Source: Sphingomonas sinipercae
Lineage (GTDB): Bacteria; Pseudomonadota; Alphaproteobacteria; Sphingomonadales; Sphingomonadaceae
Direction: 5' to 3'
Assembly: GCF_011302055.1 (NCBI RefSeq)
Contig: NZ_CP049871.1
Span: 1,012,501 to 1,076,500, forward strand
DNA length: 64,000 nucleotides
A program made the translations under genes and the position numbers. Below, in pieces: positions 1 through 8,532 of the stretch. Position 1 is the stretch's first letter, and the number at the start of each line of letters is the position of its first letter. Under the pieces are notes generated by a model. It ran no database searches. It was given only the letters and a program-made list of their open reading frames with translations, and was not told where the DNA came from.

Positions 1-555
1 CGCTTCCACCAGCGACGGCGTGAGCGCGTCGGCGACTTCGCGAAGCGGCATGTGAGTCGTCATCGGCACGGTCCGAAGCGTCGGTCCGGCCAGCATCATC
101 GCCACGTTGCCGCCCGAAACGCCGCACCGCTCGGCGACGAATTCGGTCTGGCCGGGATGGGAAAAGCCGATGCCGTAGAGCTGCTGCTTCGACACCGGGC
201 CGGTGACGACAGCCGATGCGGAGCCGGAGCGCGCCAGTCCGACCGCGATTTCGAGGCAATCGAGCGAGCAATGCGCGCCGGCCACGCTGGGGTGCCCGGG
301 CGCGTCTTCGGAGGCCGACCGAATCTGCAACAATGGAAGGCCGGTATCGAAGGCCGCCTCGGCTTGACGGGGGTCGTCGACCAGCTCGATCGGACCGTCC
401 CACACCGCCGCAATCGACTTGGGATCGCCAATTGCAACGAATGGCGGCAGCGAAAAGCGGTCGCGGTTATCCCAACACTTGGCCACGACCTCGGGCCCGA
501 TGCCGGCCGGGTCGCCCAGCGAGATCGCGATCGGCGGAAGGGGAGACCGCCCCAT
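1..555 (-). CDS. pdxA: 4-hydroxythreonine-4-phosphate dehydrogenase, 3' part missing
   Basis: Oxidises 4-phosphohydroxy-L-threonine in the DXP-dependent pyridoxal phosphate pathway; cytoplasmic, metal- and NAD-dependent. The first 185 residues are visible and the gene runs off the left edge of the window. Seen: the N-terminal SLGDPAGIGPE block (residues 12-22), TGPVSK (118-123), FSHPGQTEF with a presumed metal ligand His133, and TTHMPL with a second ligand His168, all typical of PdxA. The ATG at 555 follows the surA stop by 11 bases and there is no earlier in-frame start close by. Gene order lptD-surA-pdxA is the conserved proteobacterial one, so rsmA/ksgA is expected just beyond the window edge. 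Confidence 0.95.
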   Translation of the reverse strand, partial: MGRSPLPPIAISLGDPAGIGPEVVAKCWDNRDRFSLPPFVAIGDPKSIAAVWDGPIELVDDPRQAEAAFDTGLPLLQIRSASEDAPGHPSVAGAHCSLDCLEIAVGLARSGSASAVVTGPVSKQQLYGIGFSHPGQTEFVAERCGVSGGNVAMMLAGPTLRTVPMTTHMPLREVADALTPSLVEA

Positions 556-566
556 GGCGCCAAACT

Positions 567-1943
567 CTAGCGGAATTCGATCACCGCATCACGGCGAAGG
601 TCGCGCAAGTAACGACGGGCACGCGAATTGACGCGCTGCTCGTTCAACTGCGCATAGATCTGGTCCTTGGTGGGAGTCCCTTCCTGCGGAACCTCGCGGC
701 CGCATAGGACCAGGATGCGCGCGCTGCCGTCGTCGTTGCCGATGAACGGACGGGTCGCCTGGCCGACCTGCATCTGCATCATCATTTCCTGCAGGGCCGG
801 CGGAAGGTCGCGAAGCTTGGTGGAATCGCTCTCGACGATTTCGCCGCTGAACTCATTGGCGATCTTCTCGGCCCCGCCGCAGCCGCCGATGTTCTGCGCG
901 GCGGCAGCGAACCGGCGCAGCGCCGCTTCAGTTTCGGCCCCGGATGAGCCCGGCAACTTGATGGTCAACTGCTTGAGCGTGAGCACGGCATTGCGCGGAT
1001 CGGGCGCGAGGAAGTTGCGGACGTCTTCAAGCCCGACAATCGACACGCCACCCGGAACCGGGATTGGGCGGCTGATGCTGCCCGGCGACATCTGCTGCAG
1101 CACGGCCGCCATCGATTCCGGCAGCTGTTCCGGGCGAACCCAGCCGAGATCGCCGCCGACCGCGGCGGTCGAAGCCTCCGAATACTGGCGCGCATAAGCG
1201 GGGAAGGATGCACCCTTCGCCAATTGCTCGAGGATCTGGGTGGCACGCGCCGTCGCCTGGGCAATGTCGCCGCCCGGCGCCGACAGGTAGATTTCGCTGA
1301 CCTTATACTGGCGCGCGCCCTTGGACGCGTTCATCCGATCGATCACCGACTTCACTTCGTCGTCGCCAACGTGGATCGTGTCTTCGATCTTGGCGCGAAG
1401 CAGCTTCTCCCAGGCCAGCTCGCCTTCGAACTGCCGGCGCACTGCCTTCAGGGACGAACCGTTCGATTCCAGATATTTGGATAGCTGCTCCTGGCTCTGC
1501 TTATTAGCCTGGGCGAGCCGAGCGATTGCGCGGTCGATGTCCTTTTCCGTGACCGTGATCTTCTCGGCCTTCGCGGCCTGGATCTGCAGCACTTCGTCGA
1601 TCAGGTTGCCGAGCACCTGCTGGCGAAGCTCGGGCATCTGCTCCTTCGGGATCGGCTTTCCGCTCGCGGCTGCAAGCAGCGCGACCCGCTGGTCGATGTC
1701 CGTCTGGGTAATGACCGCGCCGTTGACGATCGCGGTCGCCTTGACGACCGACGGCAGGGTCGTGCCGTACAGTTGCGGATTTTCCGGAAGCTTCAGGGCG
1801 CTGGCGCTGTTGGGTTGCGGCTGCGGTTGTGACTGCGGTTGTGCCTGGGGGGCAGTCTGCGCGAACGCCGCACCGGCAACGCCAATCGTTGCCGCGAGCA
1901 GGATCGAAGCCAGGCGCGAGCGCGTCGTTCTCGAAGTCACCAC
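567..1943 (-). CDS. surA: Periplasmic chaperone / peptidyl-prolyl isomerase SurA
   Basis: Periplasmic parvulin-type chaperone that escorts outer-membrane proteins, LptD among them, to the BAM complex. The 458-residue product starts with a signal peptide (hydrophobic stretch about 11-27, cleavage probably after AFA at 28), then a Gln/Pro-rich linker (about 31-45), a SurA N-terminal chaperone domain (about 66-185) and a parvulin domain (about 212-308, with GGDLGW and the phenylalanine/serine pattern of rotamases). A second, degenerate parvulin-like segment fills the C-terminus. The GTG start at 1943 has AAGGAA eight bases upstream; the next codon is also GTG and could be used. It lies between lptD and pdxA in the usual order. 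Confidence 0.93.
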   Translation of the reverse strand: MVTSRTTRSRLASILLAATIGVAGAAFAQTAPQAQPQSQPQPQPNSASALKLPENPQLYGTTLPSVVKATAIVNGAVITQTDIDQRVALLAAASGKPIPKEQMPELRQQVLGNLIDEVLQIQAAKAEKITVTEKDIDRAIARLAQANKQSQEQLSKYLESNGSSLKAVRRQFEGELAWEKLLRAKIEDTIHVGDDEVKSVIDRMNASKGARQYKVSEIYLSAPGGDIAQATARATQILEQLAKGASFPAYARQYSEASTAAVGGDLGWVRPEQLPESMAAVLQQMSPGSISRPIPVPGGVSIVGLEDVRNFLAPDPRNAVLTLKQLTIKLPGSSGAETEAALRRFAAAAQNIGGCGGAEKIANEFSGEIVESDSTKLRDLPPALQEMMMQMQVGQATRPFIGNDDGSARILVLCGREVPQEGTPTKDQIYAQLNEQRVNSRARRYLRDLRRDAVIEFR

Positions 1944-2010
1944 GTACGAATTTCCTTATTACCCAATATATTCTGCCCGAGCGCTTGGCCCTTTCCCGCT
2001 GAACGCAGGC

Positions 2011-4224
2011 TTAGCGGCCGAGGCCCTTAAGCGCGATCTGAAGCGCGAAGGTGTTGCCCTTGCGGAACTCCCCGAGCCGCTCATAGTCGCGCCGCCACGT
2101 GACGCCAAGCTCCAGGCAATCGTCCTCGTAGGAGATGCCGAGCCGGTTGCGCACCGGCTCGAACCCGTCCGCCAGCGAGAACGGATCTTCGTCCTTGTCC
2201 GTCAGGTCCAGCACCGTTGCTCCGAAGACCGACCAGTAGCGCGCGAATTTCACTCGCCCGGCGAGGCGAAGCTCTTCCTTGTCGCGCAAATCCTCGACCG
2301 TCTCGCTGATGTCGCGGTTGAGCCGCAGGTACCCGATCTGAACGTAAGTTTCCGACGAGCCGACGGTGAGGTCGAGCTCGTTCCGGCGAACGGCGAGGTT
2401 GTCCTTGTCCAGCCGGAAGCGGTGGGTGAGGTCGACAAAGGTGCCGTAGCGGATGCTGGTCCGGCCGACGACGTCGGACAAGCGGTCGGTCAGGCCCGTC
2501 CCTTCCGGAAAGATGCCGGCCCTGCGCGTGATCCGATAGCTCTGGCCGATGGTCGAACTGATCGACAGGCTTGGCCGGTCGTACATCCAGTCGACGCCGT
2601 AGGTCACCCGCGAACCGTCTTCCCAGCGGTCATAGCCGGGGAAGCGGTTGAGCGCGAACAGGTTGCTGTCCTCAAGGTCGACGGAGCGCGCGTCTTCGTT
2701 CGGGATCGCCAGGTTGGGCGTTGGCGGGGTCGCCACGATCTGAACGCGCGGGGTGACGCGCTGGATTCCGCCGAGCAACGGTCCGATCAACGGCCATTGC
2801 AGGTCAGCGGCGAGCGCGCCGATCCCGCGCACATGCCAGCCGTTGGTGCCGCGGTAGATCGGCACGACCGTCTCTTCGGCATCGTTGGTGTGATAGGCGT
2901 CGCCTCGACCGAAAGCGGTCAGGGTCAGCTGCTGCCCCAGCGGGGTCAGCCGCCGAAGCGTCCATTGAGCGCTTGCAAAGGCGCGCTGGGTGTCCTGCCC
3001 GTCGACGCGCAGGATCGCGAGGCTGTTCGCCTGGAGCTCGACCTTCCCACCCAGGATTGGCGGAGTAAGGCGCAGCCGGGCGTCGATCGCCGGCAGTGCG
3101 ATCGGGAATTGCTTCTGCACGTCGTCGACGCGCAGCCCCTGGAACGCCCAGCCGGCGATCGAGACGTAGCTGTCCGGAGCGATCCGTTCGGCGTTGACGA
3201 AATTGCGCAGCCGGTCGTCGCGCGTGATGTCGTAGCGGCGCGTGACCGTCTTGTCCGAGGCCGCGCGCAGGTAGCCGGTCACTGTCCACAACGGGTCGAG
3301 CTGGGCGCGTCCGTTGGCCTCGATATATCCGCGAAGGCCGCGTTCGCGTTCGCCTGGCGCAAGGCTTGCGAAGTCGGAACTCTCAATGGTGCCGTAGGTC
3401 AGGAACCCGCCGACCTGGAAGGCGCCAAGCTCGTTCAGCTGGCGGTACTTGGCCTCGATCGCCGGCAAGGTGCCGGTGTAGAGGTGCGGGGTAATGGTGA
3501 GGTCGCGATTGGGCGCGACCCGCCAGAAATAGGGTAGCGCGACCTCAAAGCCGTTCTTGCGCGAAATCTTAAGGTCGGGGGGAAGGAAGCCGGTAGCGCC
3601 GCTGCCGTCGGAGCTGACGCTGAATATCGGCAACAGCGGCAGGGTCAGCCCGAACAGCTGCAATCGGCCGCCGCGGAACAGGACCCGGTTCGTCGCCGGA
3701 TCGTGGATCACCCGGGCGGCGGTGATGACCCAGCTTGGGCGGCGCGAGCAGCCTGTCGCGCTGGTCACCGGGCACGCCGAATAAGCGGCGTTTTCAAGCG
3801 TCGTCACGTCGCCGTTGCGGGTTCCGCGTTCGGCTGCGATTCGACCGCCGCCTTCAAGCGCGACGAGAAGATTGTCGATGGTGCCGTCGCGCAACGTATC
3901 GCTCAACGCCACATTCTCACCGACCAGCTTGTCGCCGGTCGGATTGACGATGACGACATTGCCTTCCGCTCGGACCTGCCCCGTGCTTCGGGTCCAGACG
4001 ACGCGGTCCGCGGCAAGGTAATTGCCCTCTCGCGACATGCGGACCTGGCCGGTCGCCGTGACGACGTCATTCTGGCTATCGTAGGTCAGCTGGTCGGCGC
4101 TGAATTCGACCGCTTCCTCGGCGGGCGCGGGCGAAGCTGGGGCGCCAACTCCCTGTGCGTGCGCGCCGCTCAGCGGGGCGAGCAGCAGCGGCAGGGCCGC
4201 CCACCAGACCAATCGACTACGCAA
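2011..4224 (-). CDS. lptD: LPS-assembly protein LptD (outer membrane)
   Basis: Outer-membrane beta-barrel that inserts lipopolysaccharide into the outer leaflet with LptE. Seen: a short signal peptide (about 23 residues ending in AHA), an OstA/LptA-like N-terminal jellyroll (VEFSADQLTYDSQNDVVTAT onward) and a long C-terminal region with alternating-residue beta strands rich in aromatic and Arg residues, ending near KGLGR. I place the start at a TTG at 4224 because it gives a normal signal peptide and has GGCGGA six bases upstream; an in-frame TTG at 4290 would add 22 residues. Length about 737 residues, normal for the family. Divergent from pepA across a short shared promoter region. Confidence 0.93.
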   Translation of the reverse strand: MRSRLVWWAALPLLLAPLSGAHAQGVGAPASPAPAEEAVEFSADQLTYDSQNDVVTATGQVRMSREGNYLAADRVVWTRSTGQVRAEGNVVIVNPTGDKLVGENVALSDTLRDGTIDNLLVALEGGGRIAAERGTRNGDVTTLENAAYSACPVTSATGCSRRPSWVITAARVIHDPATNRVLFRGGRLQLFGLTLPLLPIFSVSSDGSGATGFLPPDLKISRKNGFEVALPYFWRVAPNRDLTITPHLYTGTLPAIEAKYRQLNELGAFQVGGFLTYGTIESSDFASLAPGERERGLRGYIEANGRAQLDPLWTVTGYLRAASDKTVTRRYDITRDDRLRNFVNAERIAPDSYVSIAGWAFQGLRVDDVQKQFPIALPAIDARLRLTPPILGGKVELQANSLAILRVDGQDTQRAFASAQWTLRRLTPLGQQLTLTAFGRGDAYHTNDAEETVVPIYRGTNGWHVRGIGALAADLQWPLIGPLLGGIQRVTPRVQIVATPPTPNLAIPNEDARSVDLEDSNLFALNRFPGYDRWEDGSRVTYGVDWMYDRPSLSISSTIGQSYRITRRAGIFPEGTGLTDRLSDVVGRTSIRYGTFVDLTHRFRLDKDNLAVRRNELDLTVGSSETYVQIGYLRLNRDISETVEDLRDKEELRLAGRVKFARYWSVFGATVLDLTDKDEDPFSLADGFEPVRNRLGISYEDDCLELGVTWRRDYERLGEFRKGNTFALQIALKGLGR

Positions 4225-4368
4225 AATGCTTCCGCCCGCCTCGAAACCTCGTCCAGCCGACGCTATCGCACCTCGTCGGCCAGCCGACAATCACTTGTCG
4301 AAGCGGCTTTGCCAACTGACGGCAGCAGCCCTAAAGCGCCGGCAAATCACGACTTACAGGAAACGTCG

Positions 4369-5835
4369 ATGCAAATTGAATTCCCCGCCAGCCGCCCCAG
4401 CGGAGACTATGCCCTCGTCATTCCGGCCTTGGGCTCCAACCGCCCGGCGGCAGCCGCCTTGTCCGCGGCCAACGTCGATGCGGCGCTTCGCGCCCAGCGC
4501 TTCGACGGCGACAGCGGCAGCACGGCGGAAGTCTTCGCCGACGATGGCGGGACGGTCAGGCGGATCGTGTTCGTCGGTGCCGGCGGCGGCTCGACCCCTC
4601 CGGAAGCGGCGGAAAAGATCGGGGGCGGCGCCATCGCCAAGCTGCTGACCTCGGGCGAAACGCACGTGGTCATCGACCTGTCCGGCCTCAATTTCGACGC
4701 CGATGCAGCGGCCCGCGTCGCCCTTTCGGCATCGCTGCGCGCGTGGCGTTACGACCGCTACCGGACCAAGCTGAAGGACAAGCAGAAGCCGACCGTCGCC
4801 AAGGTGACGATCGTCGGCGGCGGGGAGGGCGCGAAAGCGCGCTGGGACGATCGCTGGTCGGCGGTTGCGGAAGGCGCTTCGCTCACCCGCGAGCTGGTGA
4901 CCGAGCCGGCAAACATCATCTATCCGGAAACCTTCGTCGAGCGCGTCCGCGCGGCCGCCGAAGGCACCGGCCTTGAAGTCGAAGCGCTCGATGGCGCGGC
5001 CATGGCCAAGCTTGGTATGGGCGCGCTGCTTGGCGTCGCGCAGGGCTCGGTCCGCGATGCGCGCCTGCTGGTGCTGCGCTGGAACGGCGGCGCGGAAGGC
5101 GAAACGCCCGTCGCGTTCGTCGGCAAGGGCGTTACGTTCGACACCGGCGGCATTTCGATCAAGCCGGCCGCCGGCATGGAAGCGATGAAGTGGGACATGG
5201 GCGGCGCCGGCGGCGTTGCCGGTGCGATGCTGGCGCTGGCCAAGCGGAAGGCCAAAGCGAACATCGTCGCCATCTGCGGCCTGGTTGAAAATATGCCCGA
5301 CGGCAATGCGCAGCGCCCGGGCGATGTCGTGACCAGCATGTCGGGCCAGACGATCGAGGTGATCAACACCGACGCTGAGGGGCGCCTCGTCCTCGCGGAC
5401 GCGATCACGTACGTGCAGCGGACCTACAAGCCGAAGACGATCATCGACTTTGCGACTCTGACCGGCGCGATCCTCATCAGCCTTGGCCATGAATATGCCG
5501 GACTGTTCTCCCCTGACGACGGCCTTGCCAACAAGCTCACCAAGGCGGGCGCGACCAGCGGCGATAAATTGTGGCGGATGCCGCTTGGCGAACCGTTCGA
5601 CCGGCTGATCGATTCGCCGATCGCGGACATGAAGAACGTCGGCCCGCGCGAGGGCGGCTCGATCACCGCGGCGCAATTCATCAAGCGCTTCGTCGATGAC
5701 GGCGTCGCCTGGGCGCACGTCGACATGGCGGGCAAAGCGTGGGCGGACAAGGCGTCCGACACCTACGACAAGGGCGCGACCGGCTTCGCGGTGCGCTTGC
5801 TCGACCAGTTCGTCGCCGACAATCTGGAGCGCTAG
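4369..5835 (+). CDS. pepA: Leucyl aminopeptidase (M17 family)
   Basis: Cytosolic two-metal aminopeptidase that removes N-terminal residues from peptides. The 488-residue product has the M17 layout: a less conserved N-terminal domain, then GKGVTFDTGGISIKP (about 252-266, catalytic lysine and first metal ligands), WDMGGAGG, and the family signature NTDAEGRLVLADA (about 332-344, metal-binding Asp/Glu and the bicarbonate-site Arg). The ATG at 4369 is preceded by ACAGGAAA at a good distance; the reading frame stays open upstream but lacks coding character. Divergent from lptD and followed closely by holC. Some PepA proteins also bind DNA; nothing here tests that. Confidence 0.95.
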   Translation: MQIEFPASRPSGDYALVIPALGSNRPAAAALSAANVDAALRAQRFDGDSGSTAEVFADDGGTVRRIVFVGAGGGSTPPEAAEKIGGGAIAKLLTSGETHVVIDLSGLNFDADAAARVALSASLRAWRYDRYRTKLKDKQKPTVAKVTIVGGGEGAKARWDDRWSAVAEGASLTRELVTEPANIIYPETFVERVRAAAEGTGLEVEALDGAAMAKLGMGALLGVAQGSVRDARLLVLRWNGGAEGETPVAFVGKGVTFDTGGISIKPAAGMEAMKWDMGGAGGVAGAMLALAKRKAKANIVAICGLVENMPDGNAQRPGDVVTSMSGQTIEVINTDAEGRLVLADAITYVQRTYKPKTIIDFATLTGAILISLGHEYAGLFSPDDGLANKLTKAGATSGDKLWRMPLGEPFDRLIDSPIADMKNVGPREGGSITAAQFIKRFVDDGVAWAHVDMAGKAWADKASDTYDKGATGFAVRLLDQFVADNLER

Positions 5836-5844
5836 CGGAGCCGC

Positions 5845-6279
5845 GTGCGCGTCGATTTCTATCAGCTCGCCGGCACGCCGGTCGAACAGGTCGTCGCTGC
5901 GCTCGCGCAAAAGCTCCTCGATGGCGGGGAGCGCCTGCTGATCGTCGCGTCGGGCGAAGCCGCGCTCGCCCGGCTCGACCGGCTGTTGTGGGACTTCAGT
6001 CCGACCAGCTTCCTGCCGCATGGGCTATCGGGCGGGACCGACGACGCCCGGCAGCCGATCTTGCTTTCGACCACGCCCGACGCGGCGAACGTCGCCCGCA
6101 ACCTGCTGATCGCCGACGGCGAGTGGCGGGAGGCGGCGCTGAACTTCGAGCGCGCATTCTATCTATTCGATGCCGCGACTCTCGACGGCGCTCGGCTCGC
6201 GTGGAAGCTGCTGACCGGGCGCGGCGTCGATCGCCACTATTGGGCGATGGAGGGCGGCCGCTGGGCCGAAAAGGCCTAA
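5845..6279 (+). CDS. holC: DNA polymerase III chi subunit
   Basis: Clamp-loader accessory subunit that links DNA polymerase III to single-strand binding protein. The 144-residue product begins with the family pattern VDFYQL and carries [19 protein letters not shown] and FLPHG blocks, as in HolC. The GTG start at 5845 has CGGAG just upstream and follows the pepA stop by nine bases, so the two are probably co-transcribed; pepA-holC adjacency is common in proteobacteria. No membrane segment or other domain. The chi fold diverges quickly, so the call rests on these blocks plus the position. Confidence 0.9.
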   Translation: MRVDFYQLAGTPVEQVVAALAQKLLDGGERLLIVASGEAALARLDRLLWDFSPTSFLPHGLSGGTDDARQPILLSTTPDAANVARNLLIADGEWREAALNFERAFYLFDAATLDGARLAWKLLTGRGVDRHYWAMEGGRWAEKA

Positions 6280-6352
6280 GCCTTGCCCGTTGGCGCTGGC
6301 GCGGCTAGGCGCTCGGCCAATTCCACCAACCCAAAGCAGGAGACGCACGGCC

Positions 6353-6775
6353 ATGGCCGCGACGCGCACCTTTTCGATCATCAAGCCCGACGCCACCCGC
6401 CGCAACCTGACCGGCGCGGTCACCAAGAAGCTGGAGGACGCCGGCCTTCGCGTCGTCGCCTCCAAGCGCATCCTGATGAGCCGCGAACAGGCGGAAGGCT
6501 TTTACGGCGTTCACCGCGAACGGCCGTTCTTCAACGACCTGTGCAGCTTCATGACCTCGGGCCCCGTGGTCGTGCAGGTGCTTGAGGGCGAAGACGCCGT
6601 TCGCCGCAATCGCGAAGTGATGGGCGCCACCAACCCGGAGCAGGCCGACGAAGGCACCATCCGCAAGGAATTCGCCGAATCGATCGAAGCCAATTCGGTC
6701 CACGGCTCCGACAGCGACGAAAATGCGAAGATCGAGATCGACTACTTCTTCAAGCCTGAAGAAATCGTCGGCTAG
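6353..6775 (+). CDS. ndk: Nucleoside diphosphate kinase
   Basis: Transfers the gamma-phosphate from ATP to nucleoside diphosphates through a phosphohistidine, balancing NTP and dNTP pools in the cytoplasm. The 140-residue product has the standard bacterial length. The catalytic histidine is His117 within NSVHGSDS; the N-terminal TFSIIKPDA and the central [14 protein letters not shown] blocks are diagnostic. ATG 6353 follows a GCAGGAG ribosome site. Third gene of the pepA-holC-ndk run. Its TAG stop lies inside the palindrome GCTAGC and at the start of a 40-bp tandem duplication shared with the end of purN. Confidence 0.97.
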   Translation: MAATRTFSIIKPDATRRNLTGAVTKKLEDAGLRVVASKRILMSREQAEGFYGVHRERPFFNDLCSFMTSGPVVVQVLEGEDAVRRNREVMGATNPEQADEGTIRKEFAESIEANSVHGSDSDENAKIEIDYFFKPEEIVG

Positions 6776-6846
6776 CCGATCCGGGGGATCGGCGCAGCTG
6801 GCGATTGTCGGCTAGCCGGTCAGGGGGATCGGCGCGGCTGGCGATT
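6767..6846. repeat. 40-bp tandem duplication at the ndk/purN convergence
   Basis: Two head-to-tail 40-bp copies, 6767-6806 and 6807-6846, differ at three positions; the first bases of a third copy (GCCGGCT) follow. Copy 1 begins in the last codons of ndk, including its stop; copy 2 encodes the last codons and stop of purN on the other strand. The simplest reading is that ndk and purN once ended inside a single copy and a duplication separated them. Confidence 0.85.
6775..6793. terminator. Possible bidirectional terminator hairpin
   Basis: GCCGATCC and GGATCGGC form a perfect 8-bp stem around a GGG loop directly after the ndk stop. No T-run follows, so it is not a canonical intrinsic terminator; it could act as an RNA-end stabiliser for ndk or for the converging purN transcript. 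The same stem is weakened by two changes in the second repeat copy. Confidence 0.4.
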
Positions 6847-7405
6847 GCCGGCTGACAAAGTCGCCTAGCGCTTCGGGATAGAGCCGGTGCTCCGCCGCGA
6901 GCACCCGCTCTTCCAGGCTTTTGGCGTCGTCGCCGGCAAGCACGGGCACCTCGGCCCGCGCCAACACATCCCCGGCATCCAGCTCCTCGGTGACCAGATG
7001 GACGCTGCAGCCGGCAACCTTGTCGCCGGCTTCAAGCGCGCGCTTGTGCGTGTCGAGACCGCGATATTTCGGCAGCAGCGATGGGTGGATGTTGAGGACG
7101 CGCCCGGCCCAGCGTTGGGTGAACTGCGCCGTCAAGATCTGCATGAAGCCGGCGAGTGCGATGGTCCCGATTCGGTGATCGTCGAGCGCTTGGTTGAGCG
7201 CCGCCTCGAATTCGGCCTTCCCACGGCCGCGGCTGTCCCATGTCCAGGTCGGAAGCTGCCTTGCCCGCGCCCAGTCGAGCCCCGCCGCCTCGGGCCGATT
7301 CGAAGCGACCAGCGCCACTTCGTACCCGCTCGCTCTTTCCACCAGGGCCCTCATGTTGCTGCCGCGTCCGGAGATCAGCACCGCGACGCGCGCCGGGTCA
7401 TGCAT
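6812..7405 (-). CDS. purN: Phosphoribosylglycinamide formyltransferase
   Basis: Third step of purine synthesis: formylates GAR using 10-formyltetrahydrofolate. The 197-residue product shows [10 protein letters not shown] near the N-terminus (phosphate binding) and the active-site block [12 protein letters not shown] (about 105-116, with the catalytic Asn106 and His108), then ELDAGDVL (about 141-148, catalytic Asp144). The ATG at 7405 overlaps the end of purM by 8 bases (ATGCATGA), so translation is likely coupled. The frame is open far upstream but that part is only a shadow of purM. The stop is supplied by the GCTAGC palindrome in the second repeat copy. Confidence 0.95.
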   Translation of the reverse strand: MHDPARVAVLISGRGSNMRALVERASGYEVALVASNRPEAAGLDWARARQLPTWTWDSRGRGKAEFEAALNQALDDHRIGTIALAGFMQILTAQFTQRWAGRVLNIHPSLLPKYRGLDTHKRALEAGDKVAGCSVHLVTEELDAGDVLARAEVPVLAGDDAKSLEERVLAAEHRLYPEALGDFVSRQSPAAPIPLTG

Positions 7406-8468
7406 CGTGGCTGGCCGTCCACTCCTCGGCCGAATTCCATGAGCCCGCCGGGCCACGCACCGTGCAGCCGCGCTGTCCGGCTTCGATGCGCCCGATGACG
7501 AAGGCGCGCTCGCCGGCCTGCTCGAGGCGCGCGATGACTGCAGCGCAATCGGCTTGCGCGACGATGGCCACCATCCCGACGCCGCAATTGAACGTACGCG
7601 CCATTTCCGGCGCGGCGACGTTCCCGCCGTCCTGGAGCTTGGCGAACAGCGCCGGCAGCGACCAGGCGCCGACGTCGATATCCGCCCTGCAATCCTCCGG
7701 AAGTACGCGCGGGACATTTTCCAGCAGCCCGCCGCCGGTGATGTGCGCGAGCCCGTGGATGAGGCCGTCCCGGACCAGCGGGAGCAGGGCGCGAACGTAA
7801 ATCCGCGTCGGCTCCAGCAACTGGTTGCCCAGGCCGTCTTGTCCAAGGTCCCAATTGCGCTCGGCGACGATCCTGCGGACGAGGGAGAAGCCGTTGCTGT
7901 GCACGCCAGTGCTGGCGAGGCCGACGACGACGTCGCCGGGCGCGACTTTCGAACCGTCGAGCATTTCGCCCCGCTCGACCGCTCCGACGCAAAAGCCGGC
8001 CAGATCGTAGTCGCCGGCGGCATACATGCCGGGCATCTCGGCGGTTTCGCCGCCAATCAGTGCGCAGCCTGCCTGCCGGCATCCTTCGGCGATGGACGCG
8101 ACCACGGCTTGCGCGACGCCGGTATCAAGCTTGCCGGTCGCGAAATAGTCGAGGAAAAAGAGTGGCTCGGCGCCCTGGACGATGAGGTCGTTGGCGCACA
8201 TCGCCACCAGGTCGATTCCCACCCCCTCGTGGCGGCCAAGGTCGATTGCCAGCTTAAGCTTCGTGCCGACACCATCGTTGGCGGCGACCAGCAGCGGATC
8301 CTTGTAACCGGCAGCCTTGGGGTCGAAGACTCCTCCGAAGCCGCCAAGCTCCGCCCCTGCGCCCGGCCGCGCGGTCGAGCGCGCGAGCGGCCCGATCGCC
8401 TTGACGAGGGCATTGCCGGCGTCGATCGACACGCCGGAATCGGCATAAGTCAGTGGCTTCTGGGACAT
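7398..8468 (-). CDS. purM: Phosphoribosylformylglycinamidine cyclo-ligase (AIR synthetase)
   Basis: Fifth step of purine synthesis: ATP-dependent ring closure of FGAM to AIR. The 356-residue product has the PurM/SelD ATP-grasp-like fold signatures: [13 protein letters not shown] at the start, [10 protein letters not shown] (about 65-74), the [18 protein letters not shown] motif (about 91-108) and [12 protein letters not shown]. First gene of a purM-purN pair on the minus strand. It is divergent from the exported-protein gene at 8533 across about 64 bases that must hold both promoters. Confidence 0.97.
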   Translation of the reverse strand: MSQKPLTYADSGVSIDAGNALVKAIGPLARSTARPGAGAELGGFGGVFDPKAAGYKDPLLVAANDGVGTKLKLAIDLGRHEGVGIDLVAMCANDLIVQGAEPLFFLDYFATGKLDTGVAQAVVASIAEGCRQAGCALIGGETAEMPGMYAAGDYDLAGFCVGAVERGEMLDGSKVAPGDVVVGLASTGVHSNGFSLVRRIVAERNWDLGQDGLGNQLLEPTRIYVRALLPLVRDGLIHGLAHITGGGLLENVPRVLPEDCRADIDVGAWSLPALFAKLQDGGNVAAPEMARTFNCGVGMVAIVAQADCAAVIARLEQAGERAFVIGRIEAGQRGCTVRGPAGSWNSAEEWTASHDA

Positions 8469-8532
8469 TGCGCGGCGCAGCTAGCCACATCGCGCTTGGA
8501 TTTCCACGCCGTTGTCGCCAAAAGCGCCACCA

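Noticed and set aside
1321..3537. Long plus-strand frame of 738 codons opposite surA and lptD
   Set aside because: Mirror of two well-supported genes; its product is rich in Arg/Pro/Ala with no domain, as expected of GC-rich antisense frames.
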